A stretch of 64,000 nt of DNA. Origin: Gemmobacter aquaticus. Its GTDB lineage: Bacteria > Pseudomonadota > Alphaproteobacteria > Rhodobacterales > Rhodobacteraceae. The translations under genes were made by a program, and so were the position numbers. The notes under the pieces were generated by a model. The model saw nothing but the letters and a program-made list of their open reading frames with translations. It was not told the origin of the DNA and made no database searches. This document shows positions 53,885-63,620 of the stretch, piece after piece. Each line of letters opens with the position of its first letter. The first letter of the stretch is position 1. The stretch is taken from assembly GCF_007859075.1 (NCBI RefSeq), contig NZ_VOAK01000001.1:1-64000 (forward strand), written 5' to 3'.

Positions 53885-56073
53885 TGAAACTTGTCCGCCT
53901 GCTCCTTCTGGTCATTGTGACCGCTTGGCTTCCCGTGCTGCATGCTTCGCCCGCCGCGGCCGAGCCTGTGCTGGCGAAATACCTTGACCAGATGCAAGCC
54001 GCCGAACTGGTGCCAGGAGCCGAGGCCTTTGGTCCGATCCGCGCTGATGCGGCTGTGGCGCCGGTTCTCAAGGGCGGCGAGACGATCGGCTGGGCTTTTG
54101 TCACATCAGACTTTGTTGGGACAACCGGCTATTCGGGCAAACCCATCCACACCATGGTTGCCGTCGACGATGCGGCGAAGATCATCGGCGTGCAACTGGT
54201 CAAGCATTCCGAACCCATCGTCCTGATCGGGATCCCGGATGCCAAGATCAAGGCGCTGGTCGGGGCCTATGTCGGGCTTGATCTCGTGGCCGAGGCGAAA
54301 TCGGGTGGCGCCAGCCATGAGGTCGATATCATCTCGGGTGCGACGGTCACTGTGATGGTGATTGACGACTCGATCGTGCGGTCAGGACTGAAGGTCGCCC
54401 GCGTGCTGGGTCTTGGCGGTCTTGCGCGCGAGGCCGCCAGCACTGGTCCTGCGTTCGAGATCAACACCGAGGCGAAAGCCCCATCGGACTGGATGACGAT
54501 GGAGGGGGACGGCACGCTGCGCCGTCTGTCGCTGGATGTGGGGCAGGTAAACGCCGCCTTTGCCGCGATGGAAGACAAGCGCGCCGCCGAACGCGCCATG
54601 ACTGAGGCACCGGAGACGACCTTTATCGAGATGCAGACCGCGCTCGTCTCGGTCCCTGCGATCGGCAAGGCCCTGCTGGGCGAGCCAGAGTTCGCAAACC
54701 TGCAGGGCTGGTTGGCCGAGGGTGATCAGGCGATCATGGTGGCAGGACGTGGGCTCTACAGCTTCAAGGGCTCGGGCTATGTGCGCGGCGGCATCTTCGA
54801 CCGGATCGTGTTGATCCAGGACGATGTCTCGGTGCGCTTCCGCGACAAGATGCATCGCCGGCTTGTCAGCATCGCTGCCGATGGCACCCCGGATTTCACC
54901 GAGATGGATCTGTTCAAGATCCCCGCCGACACCGGCTTCGATCCCGCAAAGCCGTTCCGCCTGCAACTGCTTGTCCAGCGCGAGGTCGGGCCGATTGAAA
55001 AGGTCTTCACGACCTTTGATCTGGGCTACCAACTGCCGCCGCAGTACCTGCGCGCCGTCGCCCCGCCGCCCGCAGCCGAGCCTTCGGTGGCCGAGGCCGT
55101 TGCGGCGCAGGACGAAGGATCAGCACAGGCCGAGTTGTGGAAGAAGATCTGGCTGGGATCGAAGGCCGAGATCGTCGTGCTAGGCGTCATGCTGGTGGTC
55201 CTGACGGTGGTGTTCTTCTTCCAGAGTTTTGCGACGCGCAATGCGCGCGCCTTTTTCTGGTTCCGCATGGCCTATCTGACGGTGACGCTGGTCTTTCTGG
55301 GCTGGTACGCCAATGCGCAGCTCTCCGTGGTCAACCTGATGGCGCTCTTCGGGGCGTTGGTGACGGGTTTCAGCTGGCAGGCGTTCCTGCTTGATCCGCT
55401 GACCTTCATCCTGTGGTTTGCGGTGGCCGCGGCGCTCTTGTTCTGGGGGCGAGGGGCCTACTGCGGATGGCTCTGCCCCTTTGGCGCGCTGCAGGAACTG
55501 ACCAACCGCATGGCGCGTCGTCTGCACGTGCCGCAGTGGACGTTGCCTTGGGGCCTTCATGAACGGCTCTGGCCCGTCAAATACATGATCTTCCTCGGTC
55601 TTTTCGGCGTCTCGTTGATGAGCGTGGAACAGGCCGAGCATCTGGCCGAAGTCGAGCCCTTCAAGACCGCGATCATCCTGAAGTTCGTGCGCGCCTGGCC
55701 CTTTGTGGCCTATGCGGCGGCGCTGCTGCTGGCAGGGCTGTTCGTCGAGCGGTTCTATTGTCGCTACCTGTGCCCGCTGGGTGCGGCGCTGGCGATCCCG
55801 GCCCGCATCCGCATGTTCGACTGGCTGAAGCGCTACAAGGAGTGCGGCAACCCCTGCCAGTCCTGCGCCAACCAGTGCCCGGTACAGGCCATCCACCCGA
55901 CCGGTGAGATCAACCCCAATGAGTGTGTGAACTGCCTGCACTGCCAGGTGCTTTACCAGTCGAAAACCATCTGTCCCGTCGTCATCAAACGCCTGAAGCG
56001 GCGCGAGACGGTGGGCGCGGCCCCCGAGATTCTGGGCAAGCCCCCGACGGGGCACCCGAACGCAGCCCGATAA
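53881..56073 (+). CDS. nosR: NosR, flavoprotein for nitrous oxide reductase
   Basis: 730 residues: signal (about 1-27), periplasmic FMN domain with the attachment motif SGATVT (about 157-162), membrane part from about 430, Cys motifs [14 protein letters not shown] and [12 protein letters not shown], and a C-terminal ferredoxin ([15 protein letters not shown]). It supplies electrons for N2O reduction and supports nosZ. Paralogue of NirI. Confidence 0.96.
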   Translation: MMKLVRLLLLVIVTAWLPVLHASPAAAEPVLAKYLDQMQAAELVPGAEAFGPIRADAAVAPVLKGGETIGWAFVTSDFVGTTGYSGKPIHTMVAVDDAAKIIGVQLVKHSEPIVLIGIPDAKIKALVGAYVGLDLVAEAKSGGASHEVDIISGATVTVMVIDDSIVRSGLKVARVLGLGGLAREAASTGPAFEINTEAKAPSDWMTMEGDGTLRRLSLDVGQVNAAFAAMEDKRAAERAMTEAPETTFIEMQTALVSVPAIGKALLGEPEFANLQGWLAEGDQAIMVAGRGLYSFKGSGYVRGGIFDRIVLIQDDVSVRFRDKMHRRLVSIAADGTPDFTEMDLFKIPADTGFDPAKPFRLQLLVQREVGPIEKVFTTFDLGYQLPPQYLRAVAPPPAAEPSVAEAVAAQDEGSAQAELWKKIWLGSKAEIVVLGVMLVVLTVVFFFQSFATRNARAFFWFRMAYLTVTLVFLGWYANAQLSVVNLMALFGALVTGFSWQAFLLDPLTFILWFAVAAALLFWGRGAYCGWLCPFGALQELTNRMARRLHVPQWTLPWGLHERLWPVKYMIFLGLFGVSLMSVEQAEHLAEVEPFKTAIILKFVRAWPFVAYAAALLLAGLFVERFYCRYLCPLGAALAIPARIRMFDWLKRYKECGNPCQSCANQCPVQAIHPTGEINPNECVNCLHCQVLYQSKTICPVVIKRLKRRETVGAAPEILGKPPTGHPNAAR

Positions 56074-56102
56074 ACAGTCTTCCACCTGAAAGGAGTTCCA
56101 TC

Positions 56103-58046
56103 ATGGAAACCGAACACAAGACAGGGATCAGTCGCCGCATGCTGCTTGGCGCCACAGCCGGAGGCGCGGCGCTCGCCGGCGCGACTGGTGGTCGTCTGGC
56201 GCTCGGAGGCGGTGCGCTTGGCCTTGCGACGGCCGCCGGCACCGGTGCGGCACTTGCCTCGACCGGCAGCTTCAACGTGGCGCCGGGGCAACTGGATGAA
56301 TACTACGGCTTCTGGTCCTCGGGCCAGACCGGCGAGATGCGTATCCTCGGCATTCCCTCCATGCGCGAGCTGATGCGCGTTCCGGTTTTCAACCGCTGCT
56401 CGGCTACCGGCTGGGGTCAGACCAATGAATCGATCCGCATCCACCAGCGGACGATGACCGAGAAGACGAAGAAGCTGCTGGAAGCGAACGGCAAGAAGAT
56501 CCACGACAACGGCGACCTGCACCACGTCCATATGTCGATGACAGAGGGCAAGTACGACGGCCGCTACCTGTTCATGAACGACAAGGCCAATACCCGTGTG
56601 GCGCGCGTGCGTGCCGACGTGATGAAATGCGACGCCATTCTGGAGATCCCGAACGCCAAGGGCATTCACGGCATGCGCCCGCAGAAATGGCCGCGGTCGA
56701 ACTACGTCTTCTGCAACGGCGAGGATGAAGCGCCGCTGGTGAACGACGGCAGCACCATGACCGACGTGAAGACCTATGTGAACGTCTTTACCGCCGTCGA
56801 TGCCGACAAGTGGGACGTGGCGTGGCAGGTGCTGGTTTCGGGCAACCTCGACAACTGCGATGCCGACTATGAGGGCAAGTGGGCCTTCTCCACCTCGTAC
56901 AACTCGGAAATGGGGATGAACCTGGCGGATATGACCGCCTCGGAGATGGACCATGTGGTCGTCTTCAACATCGCCGAAATCGAAAAGGCCATCGCCGATG
57001 GCAGGTTCGAAGAGGTGAACGGCGTCAAGGTGCTGGACGGCCGGAAAGAGGCCAAGAGCCAGTTCACCCGCTATATCCCGATCGCGAACAACCCGCACGG
57101 CTGCAATATGGCGCCGGACAAGAAGCACCTCTGCATCGGGGGCAAGCTTTCGCCCACGGTCACCGTGATCGACGTGACCAAACTTGATCCGCTGTTCACC
57201 GACAATGCCGATCCGCGCAGCGCCGTGGTGGCCGAGCCGGAACTGGGCCTTGGCCCGCTGCACAACGCCTTTGACGGCAAGGGCAATGTCTATACCTCGC
57301 TCTTCCTCGACAGCCAGGTGGTGAAGTGGAATATCGAAAAGGCCATTCAGGCCTTCAACGGTGAAAAGGTCGATCCGATCCTCGACAAGGTCGATGTGCA
57401 GTATCAGCCTGGTCACTTGAAGACCTCGATGGGTGAGACGCTGGATGCCGATGGCAAGTATCTGGTCTGCCTTTGCAAATTCTCGAAAGACCGATTCCTG
57501 AACGTGGGCCCGCTGAAGCCGGAGAACGATCAGCTGATCGACATTTCGGGCGACAAGATGGTGGTCATCCACGACGGTCCAACCTTTGCCGAGCCGCATG
57601 ACGCCATCGCCGTCCACGCCAGCAAGATGACCGGCATCAAGTCGGTCTGGGACCGTCAGGACGCGATGTGGGCTGAAACCCGCAAGCAGGCCGAGGCCGA
57701 TGGCGTAAACCTGGATGACTATCAGGACACCGTGATCCGTGACGGCAACAAGGTGCGCGTCTACATGTCGAGCCAAGCGCCGCAGTTCGCGCTGGAGGAG
57801 TTCACGGTCAAGGAAGGTGACGAGGTCACGGTTATCATCACCAACCTCGACGACATTGACGACCTGACCCATGGCTTCACCATGGGCAACCATGGCGTCG
57901 CGATGGAGATCGGGCCGCAGCAAACCTCGTCTGTGACCTTCGTCGCCGGATCGGCAGGGGTCTACTGGTTCTACTGCCAGTGGTTCTGCCATGCCCTGCA
58001 CATGGAGATGCGCGGACGGATGTTCGTGGAACCGAAAGGCGCCTGA
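56103..58046 (+). CDS. nosZ: Nitrous oxide reductase
   Basis: 647 residues. Twin-arginine signal with [12 protein letters not shown] marks the clade I form. The propeller with CuZ ligands (DLHHVHMS and others) fills about 60-520. The C-terminal cupredoxin holds CuA in [12 protein letters not shown]. It reduces N2O to N2 in the periplasm. AAAGGAG precedes the ATG. 29 bases after nosR. Confidence 0.98.
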   Translation: METEHKTGISRRMLLGATAGGAALAGATGGRLALGGGALGLATAAGTGAALASTGSFNVAPGQLDEYYGFWSSGQTGEMRILGIPSMRELMRVPVFNRCSATGWGQTNESIRIHQRTMTEKTKKLLEANGKKIHDNGDLHHVHMSMTEGKYDGRYLFMNDKANTRVARVRADVMKCDAILEIPNAKGIHGMRPQKWPRSNYVFCNGEDEAPLVNDGSTMTDVKTYVNVFTAVDADKWDVAWQVLVSGNLDNCDADYEGKWAFSTSYNSEMGMNLADMTASEMDHVVVFNIAEIEKAIADGRFEEVNGVKVLDGRKEAKSQFTRYIPIANNPHGCNMAPDKKHLCIGGKLSPTVTVIDVTKLDPLFTDNADPRSAVVAEPELGLGPLHNAFDGKGNVYTSLFLDSQVVKWNIEKAIQAFNGEKVDPILDKVDVQYQPGHLKTSMGETLDADGKYLVCLCKFSKDRFLNVGPLKPENDQLIDISGDKMVVIHDGPTFAEPHDAIAVHASKMTGIKSVWDRQDAMWAETRKQAEADGVNLDDYQDTVIRDGNKVRVYMSSQAPQFALEEFTVKEGDEVTVIITNLDDIDDLTHGFTMGNHGVAMEIGPQQTSSVTFVAGSAGVYWFYCQWFCHALHMEMRGRMFVEPKGA

Positions 58047-58048
58047 CC

Positions 58049-59377
58049 ATGAAGCGGCTTGCCCTTGCCCTTGCACTGCTTGTCGCCCCGATGGCGGGGG
58101 CGGCGGAGCGGCATGTCCCGCCGGGGCAGGGCAGCCTTGCCAGCGCCATCGCCGGGGCTGCTCCCGGCGATGTGCTTGTGCTGACCGACGGGGCCTACAC
58201 GGGCCCCGTCACGATCGACCGGCCGCTGACGGTGCGGGGCGCGCGCGGCGCCGTCGTGGACGGGCAGGGGCACGGCTCGGTCATCACCATCACTTCGCCC
58301 GATGTGACGCTTCAGGGCTTTGCCGTCACCGGATCGGGGGCGATGAACCAGCAGCTTGACGCGGGCGTGAAGATCCTCAAGGGCGCCGACCGCGCAGTGA
58401 TCGAGAACCTGCTGCTGCAGGACAACATGCACGGCATCGACGTGCATGGCGGTCGCGACGTGCGGGTGGCGAACAACGAAATCATCGGCCGTCAGAACGC
58501 CCGCATGAACGAGCGTGGCAACGGGATCTACATCTGGAACAGCCCCGGCACGGTGGTCGAGGGCAATTCGGTTCGATATGGGCGTGATGGGATCTTTTCC
58601 AACACGTCGCGCAAGGGCACCTATCGCAACAACCTGTTCCGCGACCTGCGTTTTGCCGTGCACTACATGTACACGCACGACTCCGAGGTCTCGGGCAACA
58701 TCAGCATCGGCAACCATCTGGGCTTTGCCATCATGTTCTCGGATCGCGTGCAGGTTCTGAACAACCTTTCGCTCGGTGACCGCGAGCACGGGCTGATGCT
58801 GAACTATGCCAACAGTGCCGATGTGTCAGGCAATCTCGTGCGTGGTGGTGCGAAGAAGTGCCTGTTCATCTACAACGCACACAAGAACCTGATCTACGAC
58901 AACCGCTTTCAGGACTGCGGGATCGGGGTGCATTTCACCGCGGGGTCCGAACGCAACGTGCTGACCGGAAATGCCTTCCTGTCGAACCGCGAGCAGGTGA
59001 AATACGTCGGCACCCGCCATGTCGAATGGAGTTTCGAAGGGCGCGGCAACTTCTGGTCCGACCATCCGGCATTTGATCTGAATGGCGACGGTATTGCCGA
59101 TGGGGTCTTTCGCCCCAATGACCTGATGGACCACATCCTGTGGTCGCAACCCGCCGCCGCCCTTTTGACCGGCGCCCCGGCGGTGCAACTGATCCGCTGG
59201 TCGCAGGCCAGCTTCCCCGCGACACTCCCTGGCGGCGTAACGGACAGTTACCCGCTGATTGCCCCGCTCGATATTCCCGTACCGGCCGAGATCCTCGCTT
59301 ATGAGGCCGAGGCGGCAGGGCGTTGGGCGAAAGGTGATTACAATGACATCGACCCTGAAAATCTCGTCACTCACTAA
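58049..59377 (+). CDS. nosD: NosD, periplasmic copper-site maturation protein
   Basis: 442 residues with a Sec signal (about 1-18) and a right-handed beta-helix (CASH/NosD repeats) from about 40 to 330, e.g. VRVANNEIIGRQNARMNERGNG. It works with NosFY in making the CuZ site. It starts 2 bases after nosZ and overlaps nosF by 35 bases. Confidence 0.95.
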   Translation: MKRLALALALLVAPMAGAAERHVPPGQGSLASAIAGAAPGDVLVLTDGAYTGPVTIDRPLTVRGARGAVVDGQGHGSVITITSPDVTLQGFAVTGSGAMNQQLDAGVKILKGADRAVIENLLLQDNMHGIDVHGGRDVRVANNEIIGRQNARMNERGNGIYIWNSPGTVVEGNSVRYGRDGIFSNTSRKGTYRNNLFRDLRFAVHYMYTHDSEVSGNISIGNHLGFAIMFSDRVQVLNNLSLGDREHGLMLNYANSADVSGNLVRGGAKKCLFIYNAHKNLIYDNRFQDCGIGVHFTAGSERNVLTGNAFLSNREQVKYVGTRHVEWSFEGRGNFWSDHPAFDLNGDGIADGVFRPNDLMDHILWSQPAAALLTGAPAVQLIRWSQASFPATLPGGVTDSYPLIAPLDIPVPAEILAYEAEAAGRWAKGDYNDIDPENLVTH

Positions 59378-60242
59378 GCGCTTCGACGGCGTCGCCGCCC
59401 TGACCGACGTGTCGCTGACGGTGGCGCCGGGGCAGCGCGTGGCCCTGCTGGGGCATAATGGTGCCGGCAAGTCGACGATGATGAAGATCATCCTCGGGCT
59501 GATCCCCGCCACCTCGGGCAAGGTTGAGGTGCTGGGCGCGGCGCCGGGTTCCGCCGGTGCGCGCGCAGGCGTGGCCTATCTGCCGGAAAACGCAGCCTTC
59601 CATCCCGCGCTGACGGGCGAAGAGCAGTTGCGCCACTACCTTCGCCTGCGCGGCGAAAGCCCGTCGCAGGCGCTGTCGCTGCTGGGTCGCGTGGGTCTTG
59701 GCCATGCGGCGCGGCGGCGCATAGGTACCTATTCCAAGGGGATGCGCCAGCGCGTGGGCCTTGCGCAGGCGCTGATCGGGCATCCGAAATTGTTGGTCCT
59801 GGATGAACCGACGAGCGGGCTTGATCCGGTGTCGAGGCGCGACTTCTACGCGCTTCTTGACGGGCTTGCAGCCGAGGGGGCGTCGATCCTTCTGTCGTCA
59901 CATGCCCTGACCGAGGTCGAGGCGCGCACCGACCGTATCCTGATCCTGGCGCGCGGTCGTCTGGTGGCAGAGGGCACGCTGGCGGATCTGCGCCGCGTGG
60001 CCGCCCTGCCGGTTGCGATGACGGTCACGGCACGAAACGGCTACGCCAATACGCTGGCCGAGGCCTTGCCTGGCGCCCGGATCGATGCCGCAGGCCTGCT
60101 GCACCTGACCTGCGCACAGGAAAGCAAGCTCTCGATGCTGGCCCGCATTGCCGATTTCGGGACGAAGGTGGCGGATATCGATGTGGTCCCGCCCAGTCTT
60201 GAAGACATCTACAGCCACTTCAGCCAGAGAGAGGGGCAATGA
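59343..60242 (+). CDS. nosF: NosF, ABC ATPase
   Basis: 299 residues. Walker A GHNGAGKST, signature YSKGMRQRVGLAQAL, Walker B LLVLDEPTSGLDP and switch His in LLSSHALTEVE. Partner of NosY; provides energy for sulphur or cofactor supply to CuZ. The ATG at 59343 lies within nosD with AAAGGTGA upstream. Confidence 0.95.
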   Translation: MTSTLKISSLTKRFDGVAALTDVSLTVAPGQRVALLGHNGAGKSTMMKIILGLIPATSGKVEVLGAAPGSAGARAGVAYLPENAAFHPALTGEEQLRHYLRLRGESPSQALSLLGRVGLGHAARRRIGTYSKGMRQRVGLAQALIGHPKLLVLDEPTSGLDPVSRRDFYALLDGLAAEGASILLSSHALTEVEARTDRILILARGRLVAEGTLADLRRVAALPVAMTVTARNGYANTLAEALPGARIDAAGLLHLTCAQESKLSMLARIADFGTKVADIDVVPPSLEDIYSHFSQREGQ

Positions 60243-61063
60243 TGCATCGTATCCTTGCGACCGCGGGAACCGAATTCCGTATTGCGCTGCGCAATCGTTG
60301 GGTTGCCATCGCCATCGTGCTGATGACGCTGTTCGCGCTGGTGCTTTCCGCCGCAGGCTCGGCGCCTACGGGCGGGCTGGGCGTTGACCGACTGTCGGTT
60401 ACCGTCGCCTCGCTGACCTCGCTTGCCGTCTATCTGGTGCCGCTTCTGGCCCTGCTGATGAGCTTTGATGCCATCGCAGGAGAGGTCGAGCGCGGTACGC
60501 TGCCCCTGCTGCTGACCTATCCGGTCGCGCGGGTCGAGATCGTTCTGGGCAAGCTCGCGGCCCATGTCGCGATCCTCGCGTTGGCTGTGGGAGTAGGCTA
60601 CGGTATCGCGGCGGCGGCGGCGCTGGCGGTCGATCCCGATGCGATGGCAGGGCTGCCGGCGTTGTGGCGTCTGGGCTGGACCTCGGTCCTGCTGGGGGCG
60701 ACCTTCCTCGGCGCAGGCTATGCACTTTCGGCGCTGGCAAGGCGGCCATCGGGTGCGGCGGGGCTGGCGATCGGGCTATGGCTTGGGCTGGTGGTGCTCT
60801 ATGATCTCGGGCTGCTGGCGGCGGTCGTCGCCGATGATGGCGGCTGGTTCACCACAGATCTGTTCCCGGTCGCGCTGCTTGCCAATCCGGCCGATGCGTT
60901 CCGCCTGTTCAACCTTTCGGCATCCGACGCGACGGCGGCGGCTTCGGGCGTTGGTGGCGCCGCTGCGGCGATCCCGCTGTGGCAATCGGCGCTGTCGGTG
61001 GCGCTCTGGCCACTGGTCGCGCTGGCCCTTGCCACGAGCGCTTTCCGCAAGGTGACGCCATGA
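60239..61063 (+). CDS. nosY: NosY, ABC membrane subunit
   Basis: 274 residues, six membrane segments, ABC-2-type permease. FDAIAGEVERGTLPLLLTYPVAR is the typical cytosolic loop. Overlaps nosF by 4 bases and nosL by 4 bases. Confidence 0.94.
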   Translation: MMHRILATAGTEFRIALRNRWVAIAIVLMTLFALVLSAAGSAPTGGLGVDRLSVTVASLTSLAVYLVPLLALLMSFDAIAGEVERGTLPLLLTYPVARVEIVLGKLAAHVAILALAVGVGYGIAAAAALAVDPDAMAGLPALWRLGWTSVLLGATFLGAGYALSALARRPSGAAGLAIGLWLGLVVLYDLGLLAAVVADDGGWFTTDLFPVALLANPADAFRLFNLSASDATAAASGVGGAAAAIPLWQSALSVALWPLVALALATSAFRKVTP

Positions 61064-61632
61064 AGCGCGCGCTGATCCTGATGCTGATGCTCGTCGCATG
61101 CCGTGAAGAGGTCGCCCAGGCGGTCGATCCGGTCAGGTTGACCGACGAGGCGATCGGGCACTATTGCCAGATGAACCTGACCGAACATCCCGGCCCCAAG
61201 GCGCAGGTGCATCTTGATGGTTTGCCCGGTGCGCCTCTGTTCTTCAGCCAGGTACGCGACGCCATCGCCTATTCGCGCCTGCCCGAGCAAAGTCACACCA
61301 TTCTTGCCATATGGGTCAATGACATGGGTGCGGCGGGCGCGACATGGGAGGAGCCGGGCGCGGCAAACTGGATCGACGCGCGGACTGCGTACTATGTCGT
61401 GGGGTCGACGCGCGAAGGTGGCATGGGCGCGCCCGAATTGGTCCCGTTTTCGGATGCCTCGTTCGCCCGGGCCTTCGCCGATCAGCACGGCGGCGCCGTG
61501 ATGGATCTGTCCAAGGTGCCGGATTCTGCGGTGATCGCACCGGTTGCGGATGTCGATCCGGCGGGGGATTCCACGGATGACGACGATTTCAAAGGCCGCC
61601 TGCGCGCCTTGTCGCAGCGAAACGAGGGGTAA
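61060..61632 (+). CDS. nosL: NosL, copper chaperone lipoprotein
   Basis: 190 residues. Lipobox LVAC near residue 14 marks an outer-membrane or membrane-bound lipoprotein. The copper site HYCQMNLTEHPGPKAQ is visible. It delivers Cu(I) to NosZ through NosDFY. The acidic run GDSTDDDDF lies near the end. Confidence 0.93.
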   Translation: MKRALILMLMLVACREEVAQAVDPVRLTDEAIGHYCQMNLTEHPGPKAQVHLDGLPGAPLFFSQVRDAIAYSRLPEQSHTILAIWVNDMGAAGATWEEPGAANWIDARTAYYVVGSTREGGMGAPELVPFSDASFARAFADQHGGAVMDLSKVPDSAVIAPVADVDPAGDSTDDDDFKGRLRALSQRNEG

Positions 61633-61636
61633 GACC

Positions 61637-62542
61637 ATGTTGAACCGGCGCAGATTTCTGACCATCTCGGCGGCGGCAGTGGCCTTGCCGCGACGAGCCG
61701 CCGCTTCACCTCATGTATGGACCGGCGCGGCCATGGGTGCACGCGCGACGATCCGGATCACCCATCCTGACGCCGTGGCGATCACGACACGCGCGGCGAC
61801 CGAGATTGATCGGCTGGAAGGCGTGTTCAGCCTTTATCGCCCCGACAGCGCGCTAGCCCGGCTCAATGCCGCCGGTCGGCTGGATGCGCCGCCGTTCGAA
61901 CTGCTCGAATGCCTGACGCTGGCCGGGTCGGTCCATGTGGCGAGTGGCGGGTTGTTCGATCCGACTGTGCAACGCCTGTGGGAAACCTGGGCTGAGGCTG
62001 CGATCGCCGGCCGCCGTCCCACGCAATCCGAGATCGAAGCCGCGCTTGCCCTGACCGGTTGGAGCCGCGTTCGCGTCGATACCGGTGCGGTCGTGATTGA
62101 GCCCGGAATGGCGCTGACGCTGAACGGCATCGCACAAGGCTATGTGGCAGATCGTGTCGCGGCCCTGCTGGAGGCCGAGGGGTTGTTCGACGTCCTGATC
62201 GATACAGGAGAGCTTCGCGCCTTGGGCGGCAGGCCCGGTGGTGGCGTCTGGCCCGTCAGGCTGGCGCAAGGCGGCGAGGTCGGGTTGCAGGGGCGGGCAC
62301 TGGCCACCTCGGCCCCGCTGGGGACGACCTTCGACCCCGAGGGGCGGTGCGGCCATATCCTCGATCCTCGCACGGGTCAGCCGGAACCCTCGGCTTGGCG
62401 CGCCGTTTCAGTCACCGCGCCACAGGCCGCACTGGCCGATGCGCTGTCAACCGCCCTTTGCCTGACGAAAGTCAAGGCCGAGGCAGACGCCGTCTGCGAC
62501 CACTTTGCCGATGTGACGATCGAATCCCTTCTGCCTGCATGA
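61637..62542 (+). CDS. nosX: NosX, ApbE-family FAD:protein FMN transferase
   Basis: 301 residues with a Tat signal (NRRRFLTISAAAV). Motifs RLEGVFSLYRPDSALARLN, GGLFDPTVQRL, LTLNGIAQGYVADR and APQAALADALSTAL match ApbE. It flavinylates NosR. Paralogue of NirX. The last bases contain an NNR-like site for the next gene. Confidence 0.95.
   Translation: MLNRRRFLTISAAAVALPRRAAASPHVWTGAAMGARATIRITHPDAVAITTRAATEIDRLEGVFSLYRPDSALARLNAAGRLDAPPFELLECLTLAGSVHVASGGLFDPTVQRLWETWAEAAIAGRRPTQSEIEAALALTGWSRVRVDTGAVVIEPGMALTLNGIAQGYVADRVAALLEAEGLFDVLIDTGELRALGGRPGGGVWPVRLAQGGEVGLQGRALATSAPLGTTFDPEGRCGHILDPRTGQPEPSAWRAVSVTAPQAALADALSTALCLTKVKAEADAVCDHFADVTIESLLPA
62462..62475 (+). promoter_or_regulatory. NNR-like box inside the nosX end
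   Basis: CTGAC-GAAA-GTCAA, one mismatch from TTGAC-N4-GTCAA, extended by flanking C and G. It lies 78 bases before the cytochrome start. Confidence 0.5.
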
Positions 62543-62553
62543 AAGGACATGCC

Positions 62554-62958
62554 ATGCTGTTGCGCACTGCCATCCTCATTTCCATGTGTCTGGCGGTTCC
62601 CGCCTATGCCGGCGACGCCGCCAAAGGCGAGGCCGACTTCAAGAAGTGCAAGGCCTGCCACTCGATCATCGGGGCAGACGGCACGGATATCCAGAAAGGC
62701 GGCAAGACCGGCCCGAACCTCTTCGGCATCGTTGGCAAGCCCGTCGCCTCGTCGCCCGATTTCAAATATGGTGAGGGGATCCTTGAGGCCAAGGAAAAAG
62801 GTGTCGTCTGGAATGAGGCGCTGGTCGCCGAATATGTCGCTGACCCCGGCGCTTTCCTGAAGAAGGTGACGGGCGACGACAAGGCCAAGACCAAGATGAC
62901 CTTCAAGCTGACCAAGGGTGGCGAGGATATGGCCGCTTATCTGGCGACGCTGAAATGA
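62554..62958 (+). CDS. Class I cytochrome c (c2/c550 type)
   Basis: 134 residues with a Sec signal (about 1-19), haem motif CKACH (about 33-37) and axial Met in KTKMTFKL. A cytochrome c2/c550-like periplasmic carrier, likely electron donor to NirS, NorC or NosZ from the bc1 complex. The ATG at 62554 has AAAGGA 7 bases upstream; an in-frame ATG at 62539 overlaps the nosX stop. Confidence 0.92.
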   Translation: MLLRTAILISMCLAVPAYAGDAAKGEADFKKCKACHSIIGADGTDIQKGGKTGPNLFGIVGKPVASSPDFKYGEGILEAKEKGVVWNEALVAEYVADPGAFLKKVTGDDKAKTKMTFKLTKGGEDMAAYLATLK

Positions 62959-62967
62959 TGCGGAATT

Positions 62968-63002
62968 GCAGTGCCGGGGCGGGGCGACACGCCCGGCACT
63001 GC
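62968..63002. terminator. Terminator hairpin after the denitrification island
   Basis: GCAGTGCCGGG (62968-62978) pairs with CCCGGCACTGC (62992-63002), 11 bp with a 13-base loop. It lies between convergent genes; no clear T-run. Confidence 0.55.
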
Positions 63003-63005
63003 GGT

Positions 63006-63620
63006 TCAACCTTGCCTGCGGTGTAGGGACATCAGCTGCGCCACCTGCGCCTTGAACCCTTCGGTCGCCGCCGCATCCCCGGCGAGATGTCTTTGCAAGT
63101 GATATCGAAACATGGCGTCCAGCTGCAGATAGAACGTCATCGCTTGCTCATGTGGCAGCCCGAGGCGCCCAAACAGACGTCGGACAAATTCGACCATATC
63201 GGCCTCGATCTCGGCCACAACCGCCTCGAACCTGCGCTCGAACATCGCCTGTGTGCGGATGTCGTACCACAGGCGATGCGCGTGCGCGTCCCGCCCGATC
63301 GCTTGCGCGAGCCGCTCGATCAGTGCGGCGAGGGCTGCGCCATCGGGCATCTCTGCGTCAAGAATATCACCTATCTCGGCAAGAAAGCCTGCCTTGTAGC
63401 GGCGCAGACAGAAATCCATCAGCGCGGCCTTGTCGGCGAAATGATAATGCAGTGTTCCAACGGCGACACCACATTGGGCTGCAATGTCGCGCAGGCTGGT
63501 CTGGGCATAGCCCAACTGCTTCAAGACCTCGATTGCCGCATCAGCGATATCGTCCTTGCGGGCGCGGCGGCGGTCGACCTTTTGCAGACCGTCGGAATGT
63601 TTGGGCAGGGCGTGCGTCAT
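63006..63620 (-). CDS. TetR-family transcriptional regulator
   Basis: 204 residues. N-terminal helix-turn-helix (about 20-65) with TSLRDIAAQCGVAVGTLHYHFADKAAL, then an all-helical ligand domain. The ATG at 63620 overlaps the upstream gene's stop by 4 bases, so it is made with the aldehyde dehydrogenase-like gene and probably controls that unit. Ligand unknown. Confidence 0.87.
   Translation of the reverse strand: MTHALPKHSDGLQKVDRRRARKDDIADAAIEVLKQLGYAQTSLRDIAAQCGVAVGTLHYHFADKAALMDFCLRRYKAGFLAEIGDILDAEMPDGAALAALIERLAQAIGRDAHAHRLWYDIRTQAMFERRFEAVVAEIEADMVEFVRRLFGRLGLPHEQAMTFYLQLDAMFRYHLQRHLAGDAAATEGFKAQVAQLMSLHRRQG

Noticed and set aside
55953-58076. 707-codon open frame opposite nosZ
   Set aside because: NosZ is certain on the plus strand. 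The antisense product is His/Val-rich in the way such shadows are.
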